NCBI GenBank assembly: GCA_017409875.1
Contig: JAFQRW010000006.1
Coordinates: 1-64,000 of the forward strand
Reading direction: 5' to 3'
Length of the DNA: 64,000 nt
Source: Clostridia bacterium
GTDB lineage: Bacteria > Bacillota > Clostridia > RGIG6154
Shown: piece after piece, positions 8,069-16,450 of the stretch
Layout of the letters: each line of letters begins with the position of its first letter
Numbering within the stretch: position 1 is the first letter of the stretch
Notes under the pieces: generated by a model
The model's input: the letters and a program-made list of their open reading frames with translations, nothing else
Database searches by the model: none
Told to the model about the DNA's origin: nothing
Translations under genes and position numbers: made by a program

Positions 8069-9742
8069 ATGAGAAAAGCGACATGCGATTATCCATGGAA
8101 CGAGAGTGTAAAGACTGATTCTTTATACGAAATGATTTGCATGGCAGAAGCCGAGGTACCTGACAGGGCAATATTTAAATTCAGACAGGGAAAAGACAAT
8201 ATAGTAGAAATTACAAATAAAGAACTCAAAATGAGTGTGGACGCTATGTATCTTGCATTTAATGAAATGGGTGCTGAAAGCACTCATATTGCAATAATAG
8301 GTCCTTCAAGCTATAAATGGTTACTCACATACGTTTCAGGACTTTGCTCTGAAAATGTTGTTGTTCCGGTAGACAAGGATTTGCCGGAAAGCGATTTAAT
8401 TTATGTTATCAATCATTCGGATGCTGAGTATGTGTTCTGTGCTACAAAAAAACACGAAGACTTTTTCAAAGAACACAGGGCAGATTTTCCGAACATAAAG
8501 AAATTTGTTTCGTTTGAAAAAGAAGAAGACGAAGGCGACTTTTTGTCATTTGACAAGTTTTTTGAAAGCGGAAAAGCGGCTCTTGAAACAAACGAAAAAA
8601 GACCTTATATCCATACAGAAGTTGATAAGCTTAAGCTTTTGGTTTACACATCAGGAACAACAGGCAAAGCAAAGGGTGTTATGCTTTCTGAAAGAAACAT
8701 TACATCTTGTTGCTGCTACGGACTTATGATTTCAGACATTGAAGGTGTTTGTCTTTCTGTACTGCCTTATCATCATACATACGAAGCGGTTATCGGAATT
8801 TGGGTTGCAATTCACAGACATAACACGATTTGTATAAACGAAAACTTAAAAACGGTAGTTGGAAACCTCAAGCTTTACAAGCCTGATTATCTGTTGCTTG
8901 TTCCTGCGTTTGTTGAAAGTTTTTATTCAAAAATATGGAGCACAATCAGAGAGCAGAAAAAAGAAAAGTTGTTTAAACTTTTAATCAAAATGAGTAACTT
9001 TATGTTAAAACTCGGAATTGACAGAAGAAAAGAACTTTTTGGCTCTGTTCATAAGGTGTTTGGCGGCAATCTTCAGAAGATTGTTTGTGGCGGCGCACCA
9101 ATCAGAAAAGAAGTTGCAGACTTTTTCGAATCAATCGGTGTTGCACTTTTAAACGGATATGGTATTACCGAATGTTCTCCTCTTGTAAGTGTAAACCGTG
9201 ATTATTTCAACGACCCTGCAACAGTTGGCGTTAAGCTTCCGTGCATTGATGTTAAGATCGACGATATTAACGAAGACGGAAATGGCGAGATTTGCGTTAA
9301 AGGTCCTACAGTTATGCTTGGCTACTATAAAAACGAAGAAGCAACTGCGGAAAGCATCATTGACGGTTGGTTCCACACTGGCGATTTTGGTATGATTAAT
9401 GAGCATAAGCAAATTATCATAACAGGAAGAAAGAAAAACCTTATTGTTTTAAGCAATGGTAAAAATATTTATCCTGAGGAAATTGAAGATTATATCCAGG
9501 CAATAGATGAAGTTGCTGAAGTTGTTGTATACTCACCTAAAGATGAACACGGAATTCAGAAGACTTTGTGTGCAGAAGTTTTCTTGTTGGAAGAAATTTC
9601 GCATGAGGAACTTTGTAAAAAGATTAAAAATGCACTCTCCCAGCTTCCTGCATACAAACAGGTAAGTGAGGTTATAATTAGAAAAGAAGAGTTTGAAAAA
9701 ACTACTTCCAGAAAAATCAAGAGAGCACAATATAATGCCTAA
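8069..9742 (+). CDS. AMP-forming long-chain acyl-CoA synthetase-like enzyme
   Basis: 557 residues of the ANL adenylating superfamily. The P-loop-like motif VYTSGTTGKAKGVML lies near residue 195, the adenine-binding GYGITECSPL near 365, the ribose-binding aspartate block GWFHTGDFG near 435, and the hinge GRKKNLIVLSNGKNIYPEEIE after it. The enzyme activates a carboxylate (probably a fatty acid) with ATP and passes it to CoA or a carrier. No carrier protein is adjacent. Of two consecutive ATGs (8066, 8069) the second is better spaced from AGAGGTG at 8057-8063. It is followed after 12 bp by trxB, probably co-transcribed. Substrate is unknown. Confidence 0.85.
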   Translation: MRKATCDYPWNESVKTDSLYEMICMAEAEVPDRAIFKFRQGKDNIVEITNKELKMSVDAMYLAFNEMGAESTHIAIIGPSSYKWLLTYVSGLCSENVVVPVDKDLPESDLIYVINHSDAEYVFCATKKHEDFFKEHRADFPNIKKFVSFEKEEDEGDFLSFDKFFESGKAALETNEKRPYIHTEVDKLKLLVYTSGTTGKAKGVMLSERNITSCCCYGLMISDIEGVCLSVLPYHHTYEAVIGIWVAIHRHNTICINENLKTVVGNLKLYKPDYLLLVPAFVESFYSKIWSTIREQKKEKLFKLLIKMSNFMLKLGIDRRKELFGSVHKVFGGNLQKIVCGGAPIRKEVADFFESIGVALLNGYGITECSPLVSVNRDYFNDPATVGVKLPCIDVKIDDINEDGNGEICVKGPTVMLGYYKNEEATAESIIDGWFHTGDFGMINEHKQIIITGRKKNLIVLSNGKNIYPEEIEDYIQAIDEVAEVVVYSPKDEHGIQKTLCAEVFLLEEISHEELCKKIKNALSQLPAYKQVSEVIIRKEEFEKTTSRKIKRAQYNA

Positions 9743-9754
9743 GAAGGGATTATT

Positions 9755-10663
9755 ATGACAGATTTGATTATAATTGGAGCAGGCCCTGCGGGGCTTGCTT
9801 CTGCAATTTACGCATTAAGAGCAGGACTTTCGGTTAAAGTTTTTGAAGAATTAAGTCCTGGCGGGCAGGCGGCCGTTACGCCTGAAATTGAAAATTACCC
9901 CGGAATTAAAAGTGTAAGCGGAGCGGATTTTGCGCTCAGCCTTTTTGAACAGGCGATGAGCCTTGGTGCGCAAATTGAATTTGAAACAGTTCTTAGTATA
10001 ACATGTGACGGAAATACCAAGATTGTTAAAACTGACGCCTTGGAGCATAAAGCCAAGGCGGTTATAATCGCAAACGGTGCTAAAAGGAGAAAACTTAATA
10101 TAAAAGGCGAAGAAGAGTTTTCGGGAAGAGGAGTTTCGTATTGCGCAGTTTGTGACGGCTCGTTTTATAAAGGCGGAGTTGTGTTGGTGATAGGCGGAGG
10201 AAACACCGCTTTAGAAGATGCGCTTTATCTTGCCAACATTTGCAAAAAAGTTTATCTTGTTCACAGACGTGATGAGTTTCGTGCAACTAAAAATCTTATA
10301 GACAAGGTAAAACAAAACGAAAAAATAGAAATTCTGTTTTCTTTTGTGCTTGAAAAAATCACAGGCAGTGATAAAGTAGAGCAAGTCAGCCTGGTAAATA
10401 CAAAAAGCGGAGAAACAATGAAAAAAGAGGTAAACGGCGTTTTTGTGGCAATAGGATTAGAACCTGACAACAGCCGTTTTGAAAATATCGTTGAGCTTGA
10501 AAACGGATATATTAAAGCAGGCGAAGACTGTAAAACATCAAAGGCAGGCATTTTTGCTGCAGGAGATACAAGAACAAAAGCCGTAAGGCAGGTTGTAACA
10601 GCAGCGTCAGACGGTGCTGTGGCGGCAACTTGTGCAGTTGAATATATCAACAATATTTTCTAG
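9755..10663 (+). CDS. trxB: Thioredoxin reductase
   Basis: 302 residues, standard size for the low-molecular-weight flavoprotein. FAD-binding IIGAGPAGLASAIYALRAGL is at the N-terminus, the redox-active CAVCDG is near residue 132, the NADPH-binding VIGGGNTALEDALYL follows, and the C-terminal FAD motif is GIFAAGDTR. It reduces thioredoxin with NADPH in the cytoplasm. No trxA is adjacent. Start ATG has an AAGAAGGG site. A terminator sits directly behind the stop. Confidence 0.93.
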   Translation: MTDLIIIGAGPAGLASAIYALRAGLSVKVFEELSPGGQAAVTPEIENYPGIKSVSGADFALSLFEQAMSLGAQIEFETVLSITCDGNTKIVKTDALEHKAKAVIIANGAKRRKLNIKGEEEFSGRGVSYCAVCDGSFYKGGVVLVIGGGNTALEDALYLANICKKVYLVHRRDEFRATKNLIDKVKQNEKIEILFSFVLEKITGSDKVEQVSLVNTKSGETMKKEVNGVFVAIGLEPDNSRFENIVELENGYIKAGEDCKTSKAGIFAAGDTRTKAVRQVVTAASDGAVAATCAVEYINNIF

Positions 10664-10667
10664 CGTG

Positions 10668-10699
10668 AAACAGGGCGGCACTTTGCCTCCCTGTTTTTT
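10668..10699 (+). terminator. Intrinsic terminator after trxB
   Basis: Stem AACAGGG (10669-10675) / CCCTGTT (10689-10695) followed by a T-run to 10699. Confidence 0.8.
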
Positions 10700-10719
10700 A
10701 GTAAAAAGGAGAGAGGATT

Positions 10720-10845
10720 TTGAATAAAAAATACTTGTTTACTGCCGCTTGGATGCTTATATCTGTTGTTGTTATATACTTTGTTTTGGACAAGCTGGTT
10801 TTAACACCTATAATCAATTGGATAACTGCATATTTTGGCTGGTAA
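10720..10845 (+). CDS. 41-residue single-span membrane protein
   Basis: A TTG start at 10720 lies 5-6 nt behind an AAGGAGAGAGG ribosome site (10706-10716). The 41 codons encode a lysine-flanked N-terminus (NKKY), one strongly hydrophobic helix of about 18 residues (AWMLISVVVIYFVL), then an amphipathic tail ending in aromatic residues and TAA at 10843-10845. The strong ribosome site, the single clean transmembrane segment and the position after a terminator support a real gene. Function unknown; small regulators of membrane proteins have this shape. It ends just before the promoter of the aldolase gene. Its own promoter is not obvious; read-through from trxB is possible. Confidence 0.6.
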   Translation: MNKKYLFTAAWMLISVVVIYFVLDKLVLTPIINWITAYFGW

Positions 10846-10849
10846 TATA

Positions 10850-10878
10850 TTGACAATAAAACGCGTTAATGGTATAAT
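10850..10878 (+). promoter_or_regulatory. Sigma-A promoter of the aldolase operon
   Basis: Perfect consensus: -35 TTGACA (10850-10855), 17-bp spacer, -10 TATAAT (10873-10878). Strong constitutive-looking promoter for eda-kdgK. Confidence 0.85.
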
Positions 10879-10916
10879 AATTTTATCTATGAATGCTTTT
10901 AAGGAGATGTTAAATT

Positions 10917-11882
10917 ATGGATATTTTAAAGCAAATTTCTAATATCGGTATTGTACCAGTTATTAAAATTAATGACGCTTCAAAAGCAGTTCCGCTTGCA
11001 AAGGCATTGATTGACGGCGGGCTCCCTGTTGCTGAAATCACATTCAGAACTGATGCTGCAGAAGAAGCAATAAAATTGGTTAGTAAGGCTTACCCTGAAA
11101 TGATTGTAGGTGCAGGAACTGTTCTTACAATCGAACAGGCAGAGCGTGCTAAAAAAGCAGGTGCTAAATTTATTGTAAGCCCCGGATTTAACCCAAAAGT
11201 TGTAAAATGGTGTGTTGACAATGATATTTTGGCAACACCCGGATGTACTTCACCGTCTGAAATAGAACAGGCTTTGGAGCTTGGACTTAAAGTAGTTAAA
11301 TTCTTCCCTGCTGAACAAAGCGGAGGGCTTGAAAAAATCAAGGCGCTTTCTGCTCCTTACGGCAATCTTAAATTTATGCCTACAGGCGGAATTAACCTTA
11401 AAAACTTAACAGAGTATATGTCAAACAAAAAAATTGTTGCCTGCGGCGGAAGTTTTATGGTTAAAGAAGACTACATAAATGACGGACAATGGGATAAAAT
11501 TACACAGCTTACAAAAGATGCTGTTGATATTATGCTTGGCCTGGAGGTTGTTCACATTGGCATCAACTCAGCTGACGAAGATGCAGCAAAAGAAACAGGC
11601 TTAAAACTTTCAAATGTTATTGGTAAGCCAATCGAGAGAGATACTGAAAAAGGTATGTTTGTTGGCCCACAGTTTGAAGTTATGAAATCTATGGGCAGAG
11701 GAAAATGCGGTCATATTGCAGTTGGTACAACCAATGTTGAACGTGCAATTTATCACTTGTCACAAAGAGGCATTAAGTTTGACGAAGAAAGTGCAACATT
11801 TAACAGCGACGGCTCAAGAAAGTTTATCTATTTAGCAGAAGAAATCGGTGGATTTGCAATTCACTTGTTAGAAAAGAAATAA
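10917..11882 (+). CDS. eda: KHG/KDPG aldolase with fused VOC-like C-terminal domain
   Basis: 321 residues; plain Eda is about 210. Residues 1-205 are the class I aldolase that cleaves 2-keto-3-deoxy-6-phosphogluconate to pyruvate and glyceraldehyde-3-phosphate: [13 protein letters not shown] with the catalytic Glu, GAGTVL, and the Schiff-base lysine in VVKFFPAE. Residues about 212-321 ([17 protein letters not shown] to [11 protein letters not shown]) look like one glyoxalase/VOC-type beta-alpha-beta-beta-beta module of unknown role. The next gene is the KDG kinase, so the pair phosphorylates KDG and splits KDPG, the lower branch of hexuronate catabolism or the semi-phosphorylative Entner-Doudoroff route. 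AAGGAG precedes the ATG by 10 nt. Confidence 0.88.
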   Translation: MDILKQISNIGIVPVIKINDASKAVPLAKALIDGGLPVAEITFRTDAAEEAIKLVSKAYPEMIVGAGTVLTIEQAERAKKAGAKFIVSPGFNPKVVKWCVDNDILATPGCTSPSEIEQALELGLKVVKFFPAEQSGGLEKIKALSAPYGNLKFMPTGGINLKNLTEYMSNKKIVACGGSFMVKEDYINDGQWDKITQLTKDAVDIMLGLEVVHIGINSADEDAAKETGLKLSNVIGKPIERDTEKGMFVGPQFEVMKSMGRGKCGHIAVGTTNVERAIYHLSQRGIKFDEESATFNSDGSRKFIYLAEEIGGFAIHLLEKK

Positions 11883-11898
11883 TGGGAGGAAAAATGTT

Positions 11899-12924
11899 AT
11901 GAAAATTGTTACTTTGGGTGAAATAATGCTTAGACTTAAATCTCCCGGTCTTGAGAGATTTATGCAGACTCCTGCTTTTGAAGCTACATTCGGAGGCGGT
12001 GAGGCAAATGTTGCAGTATCACTTGCAAACTACGGAATGGATGCTAAATTTGTTACAGCACTTCCCGAAAATGCTATTGCTGAGGCTTGCGTAAGAGAAT
12101 TAAGAGGCTTTGGCGTTGATGTTTCAGACATTCAGTACACAAAGGGCAGAGTTGGCATTTATTATTTAGAATCAGGTACAAACCAAAGACCTTCAAAAGT
12201 TATTTATGACAGAGCAGATTCTTCAATCGCTCTTGCAACACCTGATGTTTTCGATTTCAAGAAAATTTTTGATGGCGCTGCCTGGCTTCATATTACAGGC
12301 ATTACACCTGCACTTTCTCAGAATTCAGCTGACGTTTCACTTGCTGCTGTTAAAGCTGCAAAAGAAATGGGACTTACAGTTTCTTGCGACTTAAACTACA
12401 GAAAAAACCTCTGGAAGTACGGAAAAGAAGCAAAAGAAGTTATGAGAGAGCTTGTAAAGTACGTTGATGTTATCATTGCAAACGAAGAAGACTGCCAGAA
12501 ATCGCTTGGCATGGAAAGCTCATCAAACGTTGAAAGCGGCGAGCTTGATACTAAAAAATATGAACAGCTTGCAAAAGATGTTTTAGACCTTTATCCTGAT
12601 GCAAAAAGAATTGCCATCACACTCCGTGAAAGCAAGAGTGCCAACCACAACGACTGGGCAGCCTGCATTTATGACAGAAAAGAGTTTTACGTTTCTAAAA
12701 AATATGAAATTAAAAATATTTTAGACAGAGTTGGTGGCGGCGACAGTTTTGGCGGCGGACTTATTTACGGTTTACTTAATTATGACAACCAGCGTGATGC
12801 TTTGGAGTTTGCAGTAGCTGCAAGTTGCCTTAAACATTCAATTTCAGGCGACTATAACAGAGTAACTGTTAAAGAGGTTGAAGCATTAATGGGCGGCGAC
12901 GGCTCAGGCAGAGTACAAAGATAA
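11899..12924 (+). CDS. kdgK: 2-keto-3-deoxygluconate kinase (PfkB family)
   Basis: 341 residues of the ribokinase/PfkB fold: the N-terminal [16 protein letters not shown] substrate site, DLNYRKNLW, and the C-terminal anion-hole motif [16 protein letters not shown] with the catalytic aspartate. It phosphorylates KDG to KDPG, the substrate of the aldolase 16 bp upstream. The C-terminal run [11 protein letters not shown] is glycine-rich and probably disordered. Fructokinase is an alternative by fold; context with eda favours KDG. A terminator follows. Confidence 0.85.
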   Translation: MKIVTLGEIMLRLKSPGLERFMQTPAFEATFGGGEANVAVSLANYGMDAKFVTALPENAIAEACVRELRGFGVDVSDIQYTKGRVGIYYLESGTNQRPSKVIYDRADSSIALATPDVFDFKKIFDGAAWLHITGITPALSQNSADVSLAAVKAAKEMGLTVSCDLNYRKNLWKYGKEAKEVMRELVKYVDVIIANEEDCQKSLGMESSSNVESGELDTKKYEQLAKDVLDLYPDAKRIAITLRESKSANHNDWAACIYDRKEFYVSKKYEIKNILDRVGGGDSFGGGLIYGLLNYDNQRDALEFAVAASCLKHSISGDYNRVTVKEVEALMGGDGSGRVQR

Positions 12925-12927
12925 TTT

Positions 12928-12961
12928 GTCAGGCGGGCCTTTAGGCTCGCCTGAATTTTTA
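12928..12961 (+). terminator. Intrinsic terminator after kdgK
   Basis: GC-rich inverted repeat TCAGGCG / CGCCTGA with a 12-nt interior, followed by ATTTTT. The next gene starts 13 bp later, so some read-through may feed it. Confidence 0.7.
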
Positions 12962-12973
12962 GAGGTAAACATT

Positions 12974-13780
12974 ATGACAATCGATTTTCATACACATATT
13001 TTCCCAGATAAATTGGCAGGAAGTACAGTTGAGTTTTTGAAAAAACAATCTGCACAAAATGGGCATCCAATAGAAAACAAGTTTGATGCAACACTTTCAG
13101 GGCTTGAATATTCTATGCAAAAGCAAAAAATTGATATTTCTGTTGTAATGCCGATTGCTACAAAGCCGTCGCATTTTGAGTCTATGAACAGGTTTGCACA
13201 AGAAATTAACAAAATACAAAATGTGATTTCTTTTGGTGCAATTCACCCTGAAGATGCCGATTATAAAGAGCATTTAAATCAAATTAAAAAAATGGGTTTT
13301 AAAGGCATTAAACTTCATCCATATTTTCAAAATGTGAGAATTGACGATATTAAATTTCTAAAAGTTGTTGAAGAAGCGGTAAAAAACAATTTGATTGTTG
13401 TAATACATTCAGGCCTTGACAGTGGTTTTAAAACAGACATGGCAAACCCGAAAGACACCTTAAAACTTGTAAAAAATATTGATTGCTCAAAGGTTGTGCT
13501 TGCACACATGGGCGGATGTATGCAGTGGGACTTGGTGGAAGAATATTTAGTTGGCGAAAACATTATGTTTGACACATGCTATTGCCTTGATGTGATTGAA
13601 GATAAAAAACAGTTTGAAAGGATTATTAAAAATCACGGCAGCGATAAAATTTTGTTTGGCTCGGACTTTCCCTGGACTGACGGAAAAAAAGACGCAGAAA
13701 TAATAAATTCTTTAGAGCTTACGCAAAATGACAAAGAACTGATTTTTTATAAAAACGCAAAAAGACTGCTTGGGATATAA
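12974..13780 (+). CDS. Amidohydrolase-2 family metal-dependent hydrolase
   Basis: 268 residues. N-terminal FHTHIF gives the HxH metal ligands, IHSG and AHMGG provide the further histidines, and ILFGSDFPW holds the conserved aspartate near the C-terminus: the pattern of PF04909 amidohydrolases (TIM-barrel decarboxylases or hydrolases). Start: ATG 12974 with AGAGGT; the in-frame ATG at 12926 would place the terminator inside the gene. Substrate is unknown; position behind eda-kdgK suggests a sugar-acid or lactone role, which is inference. Confidence 0.8.
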   Translation: MTIDFHTHIFPDKLAGSTVEFLKKQSAQNGHPIENKFDATLSGLEYSMQKQKIDISVVMPIATKPSHFESMNRFAQEINKIQNVISFGAIHPEDADYKEHLNQIKKMGFKGIKLHPYFQNVRIDDIKFLKVVEEAVKNNLIVVIHSGLDSGFKTDMANPKDTLKLVKNIDCSKVVLAHMGGCMQWDLVEEYLVGENIMFDTCYCLDVIEDKKQFERIIKNHGSDKILFGSDFPWTDGKKDAEIINSLELTQNDKELIFYKNAKRLLGI

Positions 13781-13787
13781 AAACCGG

Positions 13788-13816
13788 TTGCACCAAGGGC
13801 GGATTTATGGTATACT
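13788..13816 (+). promoter_or_regulatory. Promoter of the yebC-dnaE operon
   Basis: -35 TTGCAC (13788-13793), 17-bp spacer, -10 TATACT (13811-13816), about 35 nt before the yebC start. Confidence 0.65.
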
Positions 13817-13850
13817 AAAGCGAACATATATTTTTGAAAGGAATGGTTAG

Positions 13851-14588
13851 ATGTCAGGGCACAGTAAGTGGTCTAATATTAAACACAAAAAGGAAAAAAG
13901 TGATAGTCAGAAAGCAAAAATCTTTACCAAAATGGGAAGAGAAATTGCGGTTGCGGTAAAACTCGGCGGTCCTGACCCCGATGCCAATTCAAGACTTAAA
14001 GATATCATTGCAAAGGCAAAGTCAATGAACGTGCCTAACGATAACATTGAAAGAAGCATAAAAAAAGCAGTAGGTGACGGGGACACAAACAACTATGAAG
14101 ACATCACATACGAAGGCTATGGCCCGTCAGGTGTTGCAGTTATTGTTGAAACTTTAACTGATAACCGTAACAGAACAGCATCTGATATGCGTCATTATTT
14201 TGATAAATTCGGCGGCAATTTGGGACAGATGGGCTGCGTTAGCTTTATGTTTGACAAAAAAGGCGTAATTATAATCGAAAATGAAGACGGCGATTTAGAC
14301 GAAGAAGAAGTTATGATGGATGCTTTAGATGCAGGGGCTGCAGATTTTGTGGCAGGCGAAGGCTTTTTTGAAGTTCAGACCGAGCCTAACGATTTTTCGG
14401 CAGTAGTAAGCGCGTTGGAGGAAAAGGGATACAAGTTTGCTTCGGCTCAGGTTGAAAATATTCCCCAAACAACAGTAAAACTTGAAAAAGAAGAAGACAT
14501 TATAAATATGAACAAGCTTATTGACATATTAGAAGACAATGACGACGTTCAAAATATTTATCACAACTGGGAAGAGGACGATGAGTAG
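13851..14588 (+). CDS. yebC: YebC/PmpR family protein
   Basis: 245 residues, family size. It begins with the invariant [17 protein letters not shown] and continues through [10 protein letters not shown] and the acidic [17 protein letters not shown] region. YebC/TACO1 proteins were first described as transcriptional regulators and have since been linked to ribosome function at difficult sequences such as proline runs. AAGGAATGG ribosome site; first gene of a five-gene operon. Its last codons overlap the start of trmL by 8 bp, indicating translational coupling. Confidence 0.95.
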   Translation: MSGHSKWSNIKHKKEKSDSQKAKIFTKMGREIAVAVKLGGPDPDANSRLKDIIAKAKSMNVPNDNIERSIKKAVGDGDTNNYEDITYEGYGPSGVAVIVETLTDNRNRTASDMRHYFDKFGGNLGQMGCVSFMFDKKGVIIIENEDGDLDEEEVMMDALDAGAADFVAGEGFFEVQTEPNDFSAVVSALEEKGYKFASAQVENIPQTTVKLEKEEDIINMNKLIDILEDNDDVQNIYHNWEEDDE

Positions 14589-15081
14589 TTTAAACATTGT
14601 TTTAATTGAGCCTCAGATTCCGCAAAACACAGGCAATATTGCAAGAACGTGTGCTGCAACAAATACTATTTTGCACCTTGTTGAGCCTATGGGTTTTAAA
14701 ATAGATGATAAAAAGTTAAAACGTGCGGGACTTGATTACTGGCATTTTTTAGACATTCGTTATTATGATTCTATTTGCGACTTTTTTGAAAAAAATATGG
14801 GTGGTGAGTTTTTTTACTTTACCACCAAGGCTCAAAACAGGCATACTGATGTAAATTATCCGGACAACGCTTATCTTGTGTTCGGCAGGGAAGACAAAGG
14901 GCTTGATGAAAAACTGCTTTTTGACAACAAAGACCGTTGTGTAAGATTTCCCATGCAAAACGAGGCAAGAAGTTTAAACCTTTCAAATGCCGTTGCAATC
15001 GGCGTGTATGAGGTTTTAAGGCAGTGGGATTATCCAGAGCTTTTGACAAAGGGAAGCTTAACTAAATTTTCCTGGGATTAA
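14581..15081 (+). CDS. trmL: tRNA (cytidine(34)-2'-O)-methyltransferase
   Basis: 166 residues of the SPOUT methyltransferase superfamily: N-terminal [20 protein letters not shown], then [15 protein letters not shown] and the C-terminal knot [20 protein letters not shown]. It 2'-O-methylates the wobble nucleotide of leucine tRNAs using S-adenosylmethionine. Start ATG 14581 (MSSLNIV) overlaps the yebC stop; the longer in-frame start at 14539 lies inside yebC and is rejected. Confidence 0.9.
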   Translation: MSSLNIVLIEPQIPQNTGNIARTCAATNTILHLVEPMGFKIDDKKLKRAGLDYWHFLDIRYYDSICDFFEKNMGGEFFYFTTKAQNRHTDVNYPDNAYLVFGREDKGLDEKLLFDNKDRCVRFPMQNEARSLNLSNAVAIGVYEVLRQWDYPELLTKGSLTKFSWD

Positions 15082-15099
15082 TTTGTAGGGAGGGATAAA

Positions 15100-15507
15100 A
15101 TGCAAAGAGAAACAAGCTGTGAGGCGTGTAAAAACACCGTGATAGAGGTTGTATCTTTCGGATTTAAACATGGCATTCCACAAAACGCAGACCTTGTGTT
15201 CGACGTGCGTTTTTTACCAAACCCGTTTTATGTTGACGAGTTAAAACCACTTACAGGCCTTGATGAACGAGTAAGCGAATATGTTAAAAAATTTGATGAA
15301 ACAAAAGAGTTTATACATAAACTTTTTGATATGATTGATTTTTTAGTTCCGCAATATATGAAAGGCTCAAGACTGAGGCTTGTGATAGCAATAGGATGTA
15401 CAGGCGGAAAGCATCGCTCGGTAACAATAGCAGAAGAACTTTATAATCATCTGAAAGAATCAGAATATAAAGTGGTTAAACATCACTCAGATATACAAAA
15501 GCAATAA
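15100..15507 (+). CDS. Stand-alone RapZ C-terminal domain protein
   Basis: 135 residues. The core matches the C-terminal domain of RapZ/Yvc[40 protein letters not shown] and [19 protein letters not shown]. Full RapZ is about 285-295 residues with an N-terminal P-loop ATPase; here no Walker motif precedes and the protein starts cleanly with [10 protein letters not shown] after a GGGAGGG site, so this looks like a genuine one-domain protein, not a fragment. In RapZ this domain binds RNA or amino-sugar metabolites. It sits directly before whiA, where rapZ-yvcK-whiA is the usual order, so the ATPase half and yvcK are missing from the locus. The C-terminus (HHSDIQKQ) is close to the normal family end. 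Confidence 0.82.
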   Translation: MQRETSCEACKNTVIEVVSFGFKHGIPQNADLVFDVRFLPNPFYVDELKPLTGLDERVSEYVKKFDETKEFIHKLFDMIDFLVPQYMKGSRLRLVIAIGCTGGKHRSVTIAEELYNHLKESEYKVVKHHSDIQKQ

Positions 15508-15520
15508 TAGGAGGCAAATA

Positions 15521-16450
15521 ATGTCTTTTACGCTTAAAATCAAAAGAGAAATTTGCAAAAAATCCCCTAAAGACAGGCAAGCGGCGGTTGCCGAACTTTT
15601 GGGGATTATTTGTTTTGGAGCATATATTAAAAACAATTCACTTAATGTTAAAACTGAAAATGCATTTGTTGCAAAACGCATTTTTTCGCTTGTAAAAGAG
15701 TGCTTTGCGTTGTCGCCTGTTATTATAGCAAGCGAAAACCAAAAGAAAAACATTTATTTTGTAGAAATTGCAAAAGGATTTGAGGCACTTGATATTTTAG
15801 CTGAACTTGGTTTGGTAAAAAATTCTCACGAGATGAAAAATTTTGTGTCATTTGGCATTTCGGAAAATTTTGTGCCTGATGAAGAAACAAAGCTTGCGCT
15901 TTTAAAGGGTGCATTTTTAATGGCAGGCTCATGCGGACTTCCTGAAAGAGGATATCATTTGGAGATTGATACAAATAAACTAAAACTGTGTCGTGAGCTT
16001 ATCCGCATTTTAGAGGGCTTTGAAATTTATGCAAAGCAAATTTCACGCGGATCGAATTATGTTGTGTATGTCAAAGACTCTCAGCAGATTTCAGACTTTT
16101 TAGGCGGAATAGGCGCAACTTCTGCCATGGTTGAAATGCAGGATACCATGATTGTTAAACAAATTAAAAACAACATTAACAGAATTGCAAATTGTGAGTC
16201 AGCAAACTTAGAAAAAACAATGAATGTAGGCTTTAAACAGGCAGCTCAAATAGAAAAAATAAGAGATAATTTAGGACTTGATTCTTTGGAAAGCTCATTA
16301 AAAGAAATTGCAATTTTAAGGCTTGAAAACAAATATGCGTCATTAAAAGAGCTTGGCGAGATGCTTTCAAAGCCGCTTTCAAAATCGGGAGTAAACCACA
16401 AGTTTAAAAAATTAGAAGAAATCGCAGATAGTATCAAGGAGGTAAAATAA
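15521..16450 (+). CDS. whiA: DNA-binding protein WhiA
   Basis: 309 residues. N-terminal degenerate LAGLIDADG homing-endonuclease-like halves (ELLGIICFGAYIKN; AFLMAGSCGLPERGYHLEI) and a C-terminal helix-turn-helix (SLKELGEMLSKPLSKSGVNHKFKKL). WhiA is the sporulation and cell-division regulator of Gram-positive bacteria; in Bacillus it affects division and chromosome segregation. GGAGG site; its TAA overlaps the dnaE ATG by one base. Confidence 0.93.
   Translation: MSFTLKIKREICKKSPKDRQAAVAELLGIICFGAYIKNNSLNVKTENAFVAKRIFSLVKECFALSPVIIASENQKKNIYFVEIAKGFEALDILAELGLVKNSHEMKNFVSFGISENFVPDEETKLALLKGAFLMAGSCGLPERGYHLEIDTNKLKLCRELIRILEGFEIYAKQISRGSNYVVYVKDSQQISDFLGGIGATSAMVEMQDTMIVKQIKNNINRIANCESANLEKTMNVGFKQAAQIEKIRDNLGLDSLESSLKEIAILRLENKYASLKELGEMLSKPLSKSGVNHKFKKLEEIADSIKEVK

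Noticed and set aside
10261-10653. Minus-strand open frame of 130 codons opposite trxB
   Set aside because: Shadow of trxB; Ser/Thr/Phe-rich low-information translation.
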